64,000 nucleotides of DNA from Uranotaenia lowii (Eukaryota > Arthropoda > Insecta > Diptera > Culicidae): NCBI RefSeq assembly GCF_029784155.1, contig NC_073691.1:132919894-132983893 (forward strand), in the 5' to 3' direction. Made by a program: the position numbers and the translations under genes. Positions 12,476-23,640 of this stretch are shown one piece after another. Under the pieces are notes generated by a model that ran no database searches, had not been told where the DNA came from, and saw only the letters and a program-made list of their open reading frames with translations. How positions within the stretch are numbered: position 1 is the first letter of the stretch; each line of letters starts with the position of its first letter.

Positions 12476-13130
12476 TCTCCCCTCTACACCAGAATAAGTT
12501 AAGACAAAACCACCCTTTCAATTTTTGTTTAAGCTTTCTGCCAATCTATCCACTTCGTAATATTCAAACCAATGGGTCGCGAGTACTAAAAACTAGCATT
12601 GCAATGCAATCATTACAGAGCTATTTTTACAAGGGATGTAAATCGAGAGAGAGTTCTTTGCATTTGGAGTGGTAATGATCAAAGTTCCACAACTGCTTCA
12701 CAAATTACCAAAATTTGCAAAAATTTGCACATTTTCACTCTCTCTGAGCACTGAGTTCACTCATTTCAACTCGAACCTTCTAATTTTCTCTAACAAATTG
12801 CCAAAAATTACCACAAATTCAATCATGGGCTGCACAATTTGTGTGATCATTGACGTATTTTCTCCCTTCATCTCAGTTCCCCGTATTATTATCTTGTTTA
12901 ACATTCACAAAGCCCCGGCTTCAGATAACCTAACACATCAAGCAGGTTATTCTTAATAAACGTCGTTACGAATTGGAAAGGATTTTTTTGTATGTTTTCA
13001 AGGTCCTTCCTTTTTTCCTTCATTTGGAGTTTGAAGAGCTTCGCCAGTTACAAGACGGAGAAATGTTATCTAGTGAGGTTCCGCCAATCGAATACGGAGT
13101 CGTTTGACGCCTTCAGAACTCTCTTTATGA
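12476..13130. other. LTR-element interior, no gene
   Basis: Non-coding AT-rich sequence after the 5' LTR. The first bases (TCTCCCCTCTACACC) do not begin with TGG, so no ordinary primer-binding site is recognised. Confidence 0.6.
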
Positions 13131-13139
13131 TGGTCCTTC

Positions 13140-13805
13140 CAATCCATCGTAAATTCTTAAAGTGAACCTTCAGAATACTATTCATGTTGGTCCTCCCGAT
13201 CGATTATAAATACTAAAAGTGAACCTTCAAAACACTCTCCATGTTGGTCCTCCCGATCCAACGTTAAAACATAAAGTGAACCTTCAGAACACTCTTCATG
13301 TCGGTCCGCCTGATCCAACGTTAAAACATAAAGTGTACCTTCAGAACACTCTTCGTGTTGGTCCTCTCGATCCAACGTTAAAACACAAAGTGAACCTTCA
13401 GAACGCTCTTCATGTTGGTCCTCCCAATCCAACGTAAATTCTTAAAGTGAACCTTCAGAACACTCTTCATGTTGGTCCTCCCGATCCAACGTAAATTCTT
13501 AAAGTGAACCTTCAGAACACTCTTCATGTTGGTCCTCCTGATCCAACGTAAAAACATAAAGTGTACCTTCAGAACACTCTTCATGTTGGTCCTCCCGATC
13601 CAACGTTAAAACATAAAGTGAACCTTCAGAACACTCTTCATGTTGGTCCTCCCGATCCAACGTAAATTCTTAAAGTGAACCTTCAGAACACTCTTCATGT
13701 TGGTCCTCCCGATCCAACGTTAATACATAAAGTGAACCTTCAGAACACTCTTCTTGTTGGTCCTCCCGATCCTACGTAAAAACATAAAGTGAACCTTTGA
13801 ACACT
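13140..13805. repeat. 57-bp minisatellite, about 12 units
   Basis: Units share GTGAACCTTCAGAACACTC, then TTCATGTTGGTCCTCCCGAT, then CCAACGT. They alternate in the linker between an AAAACATA and an AATTCTTA form. Unit spacing is 57-58 bp. The period is a multiple of three in most units, which makes long artefactual ORFs on both strands; these are not genes. Confidence 0.95.
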
Positions 13806-14428
13806 CTTCCAATTTGCATAAGTTTTATGAAACATAATTATGATATTTTTTCCACAAAGTCATTGCTATAATAACTCTTCGTTCAGATTAAGCCATTCTT
13901 TCCAATTTCTAATACAAAATTTTATCATATTTTCTGGTAAACAATTGTTGGATAATTTGAATATTATGAAATATATGATGCTACATTCAATATTTACCTT
14001 TTTTTTTGTCAACATAAAATTCATATTGAGAGAATTTTAAAACTGCTTTATGATTCCTTCCCCATGTTAAACAGATTATTAACAGACATGAAAAAGTCGC
14101 GAATCCTCGAAAACTAGCAAGACAATAATTCCTATTCCCCACAACTAACCTTTCGTTCCACAACTTTCAATATAAAAATCAACTTTGATATTGTGAACTA
14201 TGATATTACGATTCTTGAAATTTGCTGATCGATTCAATCTCGTTAGACAGCCAGACAACAACCAAACTTTTGTTGAAATTCTAACATGCAAAAAAACCAG
14301 AACGTTTGCTTCCGATAAACTCAACAAATAAACAGCATTCATGAGGAACATCAGATGACGCCCATTTCCTAGAATTCAATTCAGTTCGTGTGGCAGCCAA
14401 ACATATTTCTCAGAAAATGCATCGGAAC

Positions 14429-17144
14429 CAGCGATGCCACACATACCGATTTTCCGGTATTTATACCGATTTTTGAGCAAAATTTTGACCAAGAATCGGT
14501 ATATACCGATTACCGATTTTTGGCAAAACATACCGATTTCATACCGATTTTTAAAATTTTAATTCAAAATTCATCCCACTTCAATATTCTCACTTCACTA
14601 TAGCTATCCTCGTAAAGGTCCGGTAGAAAGAAGACAAAGTGCGATAGCTGGCGTGGCGTAACTTTGATCTGTACAACTTTTAAAGTATTCTACAAAGATC
14701 TCCACGGCTCACTCTCATAATTCGTTCAGTTGTTCGCGCTGTTTTGTTCCTTTGTTATGTCAAATGATGCACTATTATCTATTATATTTGACCTTCTGCG
14801 ACTGCCAATAGAAGTTTCTGAAAATCAATCTCAATTGACGATCACATAAATGCTCTTGTCTTGTGAAATGCTAACTTTTCAAGGAAATATATACATCGTT
14901 TGTGTGCAGGTTGTTTATCCAACAGAGATCACCCACCAGGATATTCTCAGCCTCTAGGCGGCAGGCGCGCCTCACTCGGTTGACAGTTGCGTCATTACTG
15001 GGGTAGATGATATAGCCAACTCAGAGAGAGTTTATGGTATACCCATACATTCATTCCAGCACCACACAGTTTGAATTAGGATTGTTCGATCTTTGGAAAA
15101 AGATCGATCTCCAAGATCGATTCAGATGAACGGTTCTGGGATCGATCCATCTAAAAAATCGGAGCTTGAAGATCGATCTCAAGATTACAAGATTTGTAAC
15201 AAGAGGAAACTGCTTTTTATTAAAAATATGCAAAAAAAGACGCAAAATTTGTATAATCCTTCTACATAAGGAAAGGAAAAAATTTCAAGCGCTTTAATGT
15301 TAGGTGAACCGGAGTGAGTGTTTTAAATCAACACTAGTAAAATCCGAATATCTTGGAAACGTTTTGATATATCTAAGTAATGTAATCACAATAAATATTT
15401 TGGAGTTTAATAGAAATTACTTCAAGGAATTTTTATTGAGATTTTTTAATGTTAACGTGAGATCTCGAACAAAATATGCGAAAAAAAACAAAAATCACAT
15501 TTATTTATATTTTTGAAAAAAGTAATTTTTTAAAAATCGCTTTTATTTCTTAAGATTAGCCAATTCTAAGAAATTTTTTAATTCTTATCAATCGCAAACA
15601 CCATGCTGCATAGCAAATAGTTTTCTAAATTGTTCGGCTTCAAAAATTAAAATGTTATTTGTATCGTTTATATCTACTATTTTCAAGTTTCATCCAGTTA
15701 GGAAATTGACGTTTTTGGTGTTTGAACAAAAATGATGTAACTCACATATTATAGCTGTTTTCTATGGTTAAATAAGCGCCCTCCTAAAGGTGGCCATTAT
15801 GCCCTTATTTTCTCTAAAAAAGAAAAAAAAGATCGAAAGATCGAATCGAAAATAAACCGATCTAATCGATTCTTCCTGGCCGAAGAATCGATCCAAAAAA
15901 TCGAAAATCAGAGTTGAAAAGATCGAGCTACCAAGGATCGATCCAAGATCGACCAATCCTAGTTTGAATATAATCCTTGTTCAACTCGTCGTCATGTGGT
16001 ATGTCGAGATTTGAAGTGCAATCAGATACACGATATGTCATATCATCGGTAGAATCTTCAATCCTTCTGCATCTTGTTAGCCAAATAAATGATATCATAA
16101 GTACCTAACTGCAAAGATCGCAGAATTAAAGACCACGCCAGGCAAAATGGGTACATTCAGTTATAGTAAAACTATGTGTTTTTAATGCTTTTTCGAAAAA
16201 ACCCCTTCTTTTAGAGCACATTTCTCATTTATTTTCGCATTAAATTCATGGATTTTCATATGAATAAAGCGTGATTTTTCATAAGATAAAATTAATCTTT
16301 CATTTGCTGAAAAAAAAATGAAGCAACAACTCTTTCAACTTTCTGCAATCATTTCTTTTTCTTATCGCTAGAACTCATATCTATAAAAGCTTTGAAAGCT
16401 GAAATGGCCAGATTGGCGAAAAACCATCAATAAAACAAAGAACATCAACTTGGGCCCATATTTACCTCGAACATCAAAAAGCCATTTGATTTGTAAGCGC
16501 TTGCTAAATTAAAATTTCCTTGAGATTGACCTCGTTCTATTGCCTTATCGAATTTATCAAATTTACATCCCCCTTTAGCCAAACATCAATTAAAGTCTCA
16601 AGTTTTTACTTAATTTATATGTCTAAAGAACGTGTAACCTGAAGGTGCTCGCCATGCCCTTAAATTTCGATAACTTTTAAAATAAATTTCCATTCAGTTA
16701 TGAGTACCGGAAGGAAATACTTATTTCGGATTTTCTGCTGAATTTTCATTTGTGATTTTTGCTTTCGTCAGCAAAAGTAGATAGTTTTAAAATAATAAAA
16801 AATGTACAAGCAATAACAAACATAAAGTTGTGTTAAAATTTCAAAACCGTCATTTTGTGTAAACTAGTATTACCTAGAACCAAGTTACGGAAAAAATGCA
16901 ATAATATATGCTAAAACACATTTCGTTAACTAGTTTTGAACTAAAAATGAACATTCATAAGAGTTCTTAGAATTGTTGTTTATTGCAAGCTTCTGTTTAA
17001 TGAAAAATACGTTAGGAATTGGAAAATGTAAGCATTTTTGAATATCCACCTCAAATACCGATTTTCATACCGATTTTTAAGATTTACATACCGATAAAAG
17101 ATTTTTTTGGGTTTCAAAATACCGATAGAAAGGTGGCATCACTG
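14429..17144. mobile_element. hAT-type element, 2,716 bp, nested in the LTR element
   Basis: The ends CAGCGATGCCAC and GTGGCATCACTG are inverted repeats of the hAT type. They are flanked by a perfect 8-bp duplication ATCGGAAC (14421-14428 and 17145-17152). Subterminal DNA on both sides carries repeated ATACCGATTTT motifs, likely transposase-binding sites. No transposase reading frame is visible, so it is non-autonomous. Confidence 0.9.
15077..15961. mobile_element. Small hAT-type MITE, 885 bp, nested in the 2.7-kb hAT
   Basis: The termini TAGGATTGTTCGATC and GATCGACCAATCCTA are inverted repeats, flanked by the 8-bp duplication GTTTGAAT (15069-15076 and 15962-15969). Both arms are full of GATCGAT repeats. 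There is no coding region. Confidence 0.88.
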
Positions 17145-17764
17145 ATCGGAACGTTGCTGAAAGTTGAGGAACAAAGGGAAAGAACCCGAGCGAGAGGGAA
17201 GTATGAGGTAATGTCCGCTCAGTTTCTCAGGCAATGAGTTTGTTTGAGTATGTGCGCAAACTTCCCGGAACATAAAGTTGAATTCGCAGAAAAAAAGAAA
17301 AAGAATCATAGCAATCATTCCAGATGAATGAGTGCTAGTGAGAGAAGCGAGGAGACCCCTGAGATTCTTACGTACATATGTATGTGTAAAATCCACTGCC
17401 TTCAACTCCCAACGGTTTTCGATAAAAAGGATTGAATTAAAGAGCAAACGAATGCCATGTTTACTGTTTAAGCTGCAAGCAAACAAGCCATCAATCATTT
17501 TTCTCTATGGTTTTCCTCACATACAAAAAATCTGACACGCAGTTCATTTGACTTATCACGCCATTTCGATGAGAAAATTTCGGATTTCATATTGCTAAAA
17601 TTTTTGTTTCTTTCGAATTCTAATCATAAAAACTTACCGATCCAGCCAAGGCATCGACACCAGCACTACACTTAACAACAACAATTGAAAAAAATACTCA
17701 CAAAACAACCTTTTTATTCTCCCGTTCAGCCAGACTAAAAAAATCTCCTGGCAAGATTCGCCAT

Positions 17765-17972
17765 TGTGCACACTTGGGCTTCGTGCTGTACTGGCTGAAC
17801 GGGAGGCACGCGTCCACTCTCGCCGACGATCGTTAGTAGACTGGCTGCCGCACACGACACGACAGCTCGGCCGTCATGTATGTGCGTGTGGTGAGGATCA
17901 TGGAGGGAGAATAACGACTCGGAAGGCCTATCGGTCGAGAGAGTGTGGCGAATCGCAATTATCGGCTACACA
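17765..17972. repeat. 3' LTR (208 bp)
   Basis: It reads as identical to the 5' LTR, which implies a very recent insertion. The interior just before it (about 17722-17735) carries CCCGTTCAGCCAG, an inverted match to part of the LTR itself, so its inner edge is unusual. Confidence 0.9.
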
Positions 17973-18467
17973 AAACTGCACTGATTAGATATGATGAATC
18001 TTTAGCCATATCGTCAATCGGCTGTATGCGCATATTACCCAACATGCGCATTTAGGAACACTTCCCCCTACGCCAGATCACGCTCAATTTGGTTTAACTA
18101 CCTCGCTCGTTGCGCCTCTGCTCTTCTTGTTCCTACTGGATCCGTAGCGAACATCTGTTTTGTCCTTCACCTCCATTCTCCGATCTCCTGTACGCTGCCA
18201 AAGATGGTTCTTAACACTCGTCGCTCGAATACCCCGAGTGTACGCAGGTTTTCCTCGAGCAATATCCATGTCTCGTGTCCGTAGAGAACAACCGGTATAA
18301 TGAGCGTCATGTACAGATTACACTTCGTGCGAGGGCTAAGTCTTCTCGATCACAGTTGCTTGAAGAGTGCATAGTAGGCACGACTTCCGCTGATCATTCG
18401 CCACTGGATCTCACGGCTGGTGTCGTTGCCTGCGGACTGCGGTCACCAGTGAGTCGAGATAGACAAA

Positions 18468-20057
18468 GGGCAGAAACACAGTGCACGCGAGCGAGCGAGC
18501 GAGCGATTCGCGCGAAGAATCGCACCTCATTTGAACACGTTGAAAACTGTGAGACCGTTCACAGTGCAAGCGACGCGATTCGTACTATCGCGCGAAATAC
18601 CATTCGGAAAATTATCCGTCGCAGCAGTCGCGTGAATACTTTGTTTTGGTTCACCCAAACTTCATATGAACCTGCACTGAGATTATTTCTCGGCAGTTTT
18701 ATTTGAAAATATATCGCGTTATTTTTGAATAATAAAAAAAAACGATTTTCCTCGACTAACTTTTTAAATAATTTCGAAGCAGAGGTCAATTTCAATTATG
18801 ACAAAGTTTTTCCAGCATATACCTGTCGTTTGTCCAGTATATGGACGAAATGGTGACCAGCAAATTCTGAAGAGAAATTCGTATTATTTTGCGGCACGGT
18901 GAATTTGTGCTCTTTGTGCTGTAAAAAACACATTACTTCGGGGGGAAATTTAAACATTGTGAATTTATTTCTTTTCGCCAAGCTGCATAAGATACATATT
19001 CCATATACCGGCGCGCGTTTTTTTCTCTAATTATTTGAAACCTTTGGAGACTCCGGTGACAAATTGCGTGGTCATCAGGTCTCGCACGATCCAAAATTTT
19101 TTCATTCCATTTTTAATTGCTTGAATAATTTAAGAACGTGAAGTTTTGATGCCAAAATAAATAAGATGGTTTATAAAAAATAATTTTCGTTGAAAAACAA
19201 ATACTCCTTTTCTTTAAGAACAAATAAAATAACTTCTAGAGAAATTGATATATGGATATTGTTTTAAATATTTAAAACAAGAGTAGATCAGCTGAAAAAT
19301 ATTTAAAGTACTAGCTGCAAAAATGGTTATTTATCATTTCCCTTCATCTTAAATTACTATAATCATGATTATACAGTTCAAAATATGTCGACTGGAAAAG
19401 AAACGCAGCTGCCAGATCAAAATCAGTTGCTTGGACTCACAATGAAAACTCCTAGAAAAATTTACAGAATCCTAACATCTGTAACCAAAGAAAACACTCA
19501 ACTGCTGAGCACAGAACATTTATATCCAGAAAAAGGTAAATTTTACTTGTTCAATCTGTAACATGAGCAAGGATAACGATAAAATTAAATAATAAATATG
19601 ACTCTAGAACAAATTTATGTTACATTAAAGGGAAATAAAATCTTTGGTGCTTATTCTGCGTGTCACGTAACGTGGATTTGTCGGGTCACAATGATTTGAC
19701 ATCAGTGAAAGTCGCCGGCGCTGATAGCGATGAAAACTCCGGTTAATGGATTCGGCAATAAAAATAATTGAATGGTTTTATGACGCTGTTAAAAATTTTA
19801 GTTGAATGTCACATACGAATTATTTCATAATGATTTAAACAAAAATAACCTCTTAAAAATTATTCTTTCAATTCCCTATAAATTGATTTACATAAATATT
19901 ATTTTCTTTCCTATCCATAAAGTTTTTTCTCAGTGTAAATCGCATCCCGTTCGTCGCGTGCACTGTGAACGATCCTGAAAAATGTTCGCGCGAAATTCAT
20001 TTCAGGTTCATTCAAAAATCGCTCGCTCGCTCGCTCGCGTTCACTGTGTTTCTGCCC
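18468..20057. mobile_element. TIR element with GGGCAGAAACACAGTG ends, 1,590 bp
   Basis: The left end GGGCAGAAACACAGTGCACG and the complement of the right end agree for about 40 bp, including a GAGCGAGCGAGC run. It interrupts the RTE fragment, whose uninterrupted form is known, so the target duplication can be read as AAA, or CAAAG if the outer G/C bases are host-derived. Superfamily is uncertain; Harbinger-like is possible. A minus-strand frame at 18796-18981 is open but not recognised. Confidence 0.82.
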
Positions 20058-20658
20058 AAAGCCTTCGACTACCTCCAGTTCGTCGCCGTCAAGCGGACTC
20101 GGTCAGTCTCGAAACCTCAGGCAGATATATCTTTCGTGTTGGACTTATTAATCATTAAATCAATCGCTTCGCGTTTCAGTTTATGGTTGATCTACTCCAC
20201 CGCCGCAGATGATCTACCGACTATGTCGATGTCGTTCGCGAAGCAGATAACCCTAGTAACCATAAGCACTAAAACATAGCCCTTAAGCAACACTATATTC
20301 CCATATATATGTAACTCTGAATTATTGCTTGTTTTGCACTATATGCGTATATAATGCAGATTGAATGCTAAAAAGGTGAAATAGCGGGCTGAATAAGTGC
20401 TATCCTAACAGAACTATTGATAAGCATCACAAATGCTGAATAAGAGCACCATCAAAACGTAATTTTTCTCCAGCCGTATAAAAGCATTAACAAGCATACT
20501 TAGAACACCTTTTAATTTTTTAATTGATTGATCGGAAATTCAAAAAATAAAATCATCATCTACAACATCAATCAACCTGCTGAATGAAGGATTATGCCTT
20601 CTTTATGAAGAGTTCTATGAAATGAGAAGTGATTACAATTGAATTATGAATTACTTTT

Positions 20659-20726
20659 GTTGAGTCTCGAATCGAGGATCCCGCAGCAGCCTGCGCCTTT
20701 ACCATTTCAACCACTCTTGATGCTGA
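20659..20726 (-). promoter_or_regulatory. tRNA-like A/B-box module in copy A
   Basis: On the minus strand the A-box-like GTGGTTGAAATGGTAAAGGC is followed by a B-box-like ATTCGAGACTC, the spacing expected of a tRNA-type Pol III promoter. The same module is in copy B with 12-14 extra bases between the boxes. The tRNA fold itself is poor. Confidence 0.45.
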
Positions 20727-20830
20727 TAAAGGTAGGTGAAAAACCCCGTACTTCAAGTACTGTTCGGGTCACACAACTTTTTGATTGCTTCTATGCATTA
20801 ATAACGCCAATTTAAAACTAAAAAGCATTA

Positions 20831-21544
20831 CACTCAGAGGAAATCTTATTATAAATTTCATAAGATACATCTTATGAACCACTTTTTTGCGTCCAAACTA
20901 ATTTTTCATGAGAGACTTATGAAGTTCTTTCAATTTTCATACGATGTTCTTATGAAAAATAGAAGAAACGGCATTGTGAAAAAATGATGAACACATTCAT
21001 TCATAGCATCAGTTTTTTTTCATCATCTAACAGTACGAAGCAATCGCCAGTTCATAGTTATTATAGTTTTCCTTCAATGTTAAATGTTATTGTTATCTCC
21101 GGAATGGTAAGTTCGATTTGATGTTTTTGGTGTGAACGTTGAATATATTAGTAAACCAAAATATATTATTTGTTTACTTTTCAGCAAGCTGATCGGCAAA
21201 AAACGAAAGGTCGAAGGTTAAGATGCGGCAAAAAAAAAACTTTGATGGAGCCGTCTGTTGATGCGCTGCTGATGGTGACCACGAAGGATTTATTTTTAAA
21301 CAAATTTGGCAAACAATAAAGTGAATGTTTTCAGCATGAAATATCGAGAATTTTTCTTATTAGAAAGTGATTTACTGTTTCCATAAGAATCTCTTATGAA
21401 AAACAACAACCTCCCATTGAAGTAGGCGTTCATCTTCAGAATTCCTTCGCTTCATAAGACAATCTTATGAATTCCATTAATTTTTCTTATGGCGCCACTT
21501 CATAAGAGAATCTTATGGCATACATAATAGTATTTTTCTGAGTG
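20831..21544. mobile_element. TA-flanked MITE, 714 bp, carrying a spliced mini-gene
   Basis: The ends CACTCAGAGGAAATCTTATT and the complement (CACTCAGAAAAATACTATTA) are inverted repeats. They are flanked by TA (20829-20830 and 21545-21546), as in Tc1/mariner-derived MITEs. The host site is known from copy B, which lacks this insertion. Short CATAAGAT repeats fill both arms. The middle carries a possible two-exon ORF. Confidence 0.85.
21077..21319 (+). CDS. Candidate two-exon 54-residue ORF inside the MITE
   Basis: ATG at 21077 opens 10 codons, followed by a consensus donor GTAAGT at 21107. After 78 bp comes a pyrimidine-rich TTTGTTTACTTTTCAG acceptor ending at 21184. The frame continues in phase 0 for 44 codons to TAA at 21317-21319, with an AATAAA overlapping the stop (21315-21320). 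The predicted product is Lys/Arg-rich in the middle (KTKGRRLRCGKKK). I do not recognise it. It could be a captured host gene fragment or a chance arrangement, and no expression evidence is available. Confidence 0.35.
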
Positions 21545-21792
21545 TAGAAATGTTGATTTAATGCCGGTTAACGGCTATGGCTTACTGTTTGTTAACTTTA
21601 TATAGTAGCTCTACATGTGCATATAGTGCAATCATAAGTGCTATTTTTTATTGCTTCTATGCATTAATAATGCTTATATAAAACTAAAAAGCATTATGAA
21701 TGCTGATATAATGCTAACTTGCATTAGAAATGCTGATTTAATGCTGATTAATGGTTATGGCTTAATGCTTATGGTTACTTGGGAAGTTGACA

Positions 21793-22653
21793 GCCCAAGT
21801 AACCATAAGCACTTAAACATAGCCCTTAATCAACACTATATTCCCATATATAACTCTGAATTAATGCTTGTTTTGCACTATATGCGTATATAGTGCAGAT
21901 TTAATGCTAAAACGGCGAAATAGCGGGCTGAATAAATGCTATCACAACATAGCCTTTAATAAGCATCACAAATGCTGAATAAGAGCATCATCAAAACGTC
22001 ATTTTTCACCAGCCATATAAAAGCATTAACAATGCATACTTAGAACACCTTTTAATTTTTTAATTGAATGATCGTGAGAAACGGAATTCAAAAAATAAAA
22101 TCATTATCTACAACATCAATCAACCTGCTGAATGAAGGATTATGCCTGCTTAATGAAGGGTTCTGTGAAATGAGAAATGGTTATAATTGAATTATGAATT
22201 ACATTTGTTGAGTCTCGAACCGAGGATCCCGCAGCAGCCTTTATCTTTCCTTGCGCCTTTACCATTTCGACCACTCATGATGCTGATGAGGTGGGTGAAA
22301 AAACCCGTACTTCAAGTACTGTTCGGATCACACAACTTTTTTTATTGCTGCTGATTTAAAACTTAAATGCATTATGAATGTTGATATAATGCTTACTGCA
22401 TTAGAAATGTCGCTGAAGCATTAGAAATGTTGATGGTAGTGCAACAGTCTTAATGCTTGTTAACTTTGTATAGTTGCTCTATATGTGCATATAGTGCTAT
22501 CATTAGTGCTAATATTTTATTTTTTCTATGCATTAATAATGCTGATTTAAAACTAAAAAGCATTATGAATGTTGATATAATGGTACCTTGCATTAGAAAT
22601 GTTGATTTAATGCTGATTAAGGGTTATGGCTTAATGCTTATGGTTACTTGGAA
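21793..22653. mobile_element. CCCAAGTAACC-type TIR element, copy B
   Basis: The ends CCCAAGTAACCATAAGCAC and ATGCTTATGGTTACTTGG match copy A. It sits about 10 bp from copy A, separated by an RTE-derived GTTGAC, so the two were independent insertions in the same RTE relic. Interior GCATTA/TAATGC motifs recur throughout. A tRNA-like module lies at 22209-22280 (minus). Confidence 0.8.
22209..22280 (-). promoter_or_regulatory. tRNA-like A/B-box module in copy B
   Basis: On the minus strand the A-box-like GTGGTCGAAATGGTAAAGGC precedes a B-box-like GGTTCGAGACTC. The sequence resembles a class II (Leu/Ser-type) tRNA head. It probably derives from a SINE or tRNA absorbed by the element. Confidence 0.45.
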
Positions 22654-23640
22654 GGATCTGTTGAAAAGCGAGGGTCTCAAATTATTCGTACGCAAACCAC
22701 CCTGCTTTTGATATATGGTTCCATTTGCTTGATCTGTTCTCGATTTGAAAGAAAAAATAAATAAAAAGAGCCCCTCTGTCGTACCCATCCTCTCCTGCTG
22801 GAATAATGTCAAAGTCTTCAATTGTCATACCCATATTTTCTTACTTTCATACTTTCTTTTTTCCTCGCTGGAAGAAGGGAGATGTCTAAAATAACCAAAG
22901 AAACATTCCTCGTATCCAAATACACATACACGCCAAAATTGATTCCATTTACTTGATTGGCTTTCGAGTTATGTATAAAGTTGTAAGATAGACCCCTTCC
23001 CCCTTACTATCTTCCCACTGAAAACAGGGATGATGGGCTTCAAACTATCATCAAAAAATTCCTCGTACCGAAATACACTCGCATGCCAAATTTCGTTCTA
23101 TTTGCATGATCAGTTCACGAGTTATGAAGACTTGTAACTTTTAATAGAGGGAGGGGTCCCAAACTTTTGTATGAACCTTCCCCGGCCTCAGAAGACTTCA
23201 CCTGCCAAGTTTCACGTAAATCGGTTTAGTAGTTTTAGAATCCAGTATCAAGAAGGTGGTTAAGGCTGGCCGCATACGCTGGACAGGACATGTTGCGAGA
23301 ATGCCGGACGACTGTCATGCAAAACAGGTGTTCGTTACGAATTCGGTAGGAACAAGACGAGCAGGGGCGCAACGAGTGAGGTAGTTAGACCAAGTGGAGC
23401 GTGATCTGGCGAATGTGAGGTGTCCAAGAAATTGGAGAACGGTTGCCATGGACCGAGTGAATTTTGGGAATTACATATGTTCGTCAAGTGGGGGTCTAAA
23501 ACCATAATAGGAGCTTTTCCTGGCCGCCAATACCCTTACCTGCTAAGTTTTACGCAAATCCGTTCAGTAGATTTCGAGTCTATAGAGTACAGACAAACGG
23601 ACAGACAGAAATAAATCCATTTTTATCAATCCACCTTTCT
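22654..23640. repeat. Degenerate tandem family (TTCCATTTGCTTGAT units) with an RTE insert
   Basis: Units of roughly 110-150 bp repeat the theme GGGTCTCAAA..CGTAC..CCAAATTTGGTTCCATTTGC..GAGTTATG. The same theme occurs at 56640-57176 and 60177-60650. The last unit ends with CAGACAAACGGACAGACAG. It is of repeat origin and not coding. Confidence 0.7.
23243..23480 (+). pseudogene. RTE-type non-LTR, 3'-terminal fragment
   Basis: It encodes the C-terminal stretch equivalent to IQKVVKAGRIRWAGHVARMP in the longer copy, here with substitutions. It runs on through the RARWLDQVERDLANVRCP-like region to near the ORF end. It lies within the tandem family at 22654-23640. Confidence 0.85.

Larger units (their letters stand above)
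12268..17972. mobile_element. LARD-like non-coding LTR retrotransposon
   Basis: Two direct repeats of 208 bp (12268-12475 and 17765-17972) begin TGT and end ACA. They are flanked by the 5-bp duplication AAACT (12263-12267 and 17973-17977). The uninterrupted target is visible at 32726-32740, where the AAACT occurs once. The 5.3-kb interior has no gag, protease, RT or integrase reading frame. No clear tRNA primer-binding site follows the 5' LTR and no clean polypurine tract precedes the 3' LTR. A large non-autonomous derivative fits best. Confidence 0.85.
11553..18069. mobile_element. TIR element with GCGCATATT motifs, copy 1, split by an LTR element
   Basis: Bases 11553-12262 match 32030-32728 and bases 17973-18069 match 32726-32822, so the two parts form one element interrupted at 12268-17972. 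The right end TTCCCCCTA matches the right end of copy 2. The left TIR of copy 2 (GGGGAGAGGCGGGC) is not found here, so copy 1 is truncated or rearranged on the left. No coding region is visible. Confidence 0.75.
20252..21783. mobile_element. CCCAAGTAACC-type TIR element, copy A
   Basis: The left end is CCCTAGTAACCATAAGCAC and the right end ATGCTTATGGTTACTTGGG. It is inserted in the RTE fragment with AA on both sides, consistent with a 2-bp duplication. Internal sequence matches copy B (about 21793-22653). A separate TA-flanked element sits inside it at 20831-21544. Confidence 0.8.
18071..22676 (-). pseudogene. RTE-type non-LTR fragment, shredded by insertions
   Basis: Minus-strand RT and C-terminal sequence match the plus-strand copy at 55247-56460. 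Segments are 18071-18467, 20058-20250, about 21784-21795 and about 22654-22676. Together they read in order along the RTE, with the active-site region (the FADDID equivalent) at about 20225-20245. The breaks coincide with TIR elements at 18468, 20252 and about 21793. It is a relic with several stops. Confidence 0.85.

Noticed and set aside
13178..13584. Repetitive ORFs on both strands with HEE/LQNTLHVG-type repeats
   Set aside because: They are translations of the 57-bp minisatellite, whose period is a multiple of three; there is no start context or conservation signal.
13140..13805. CRISPR-like array
   Set aside because: Units are contiguous with no unique spacers; it is a minisatellite in a eukaryotic genome.
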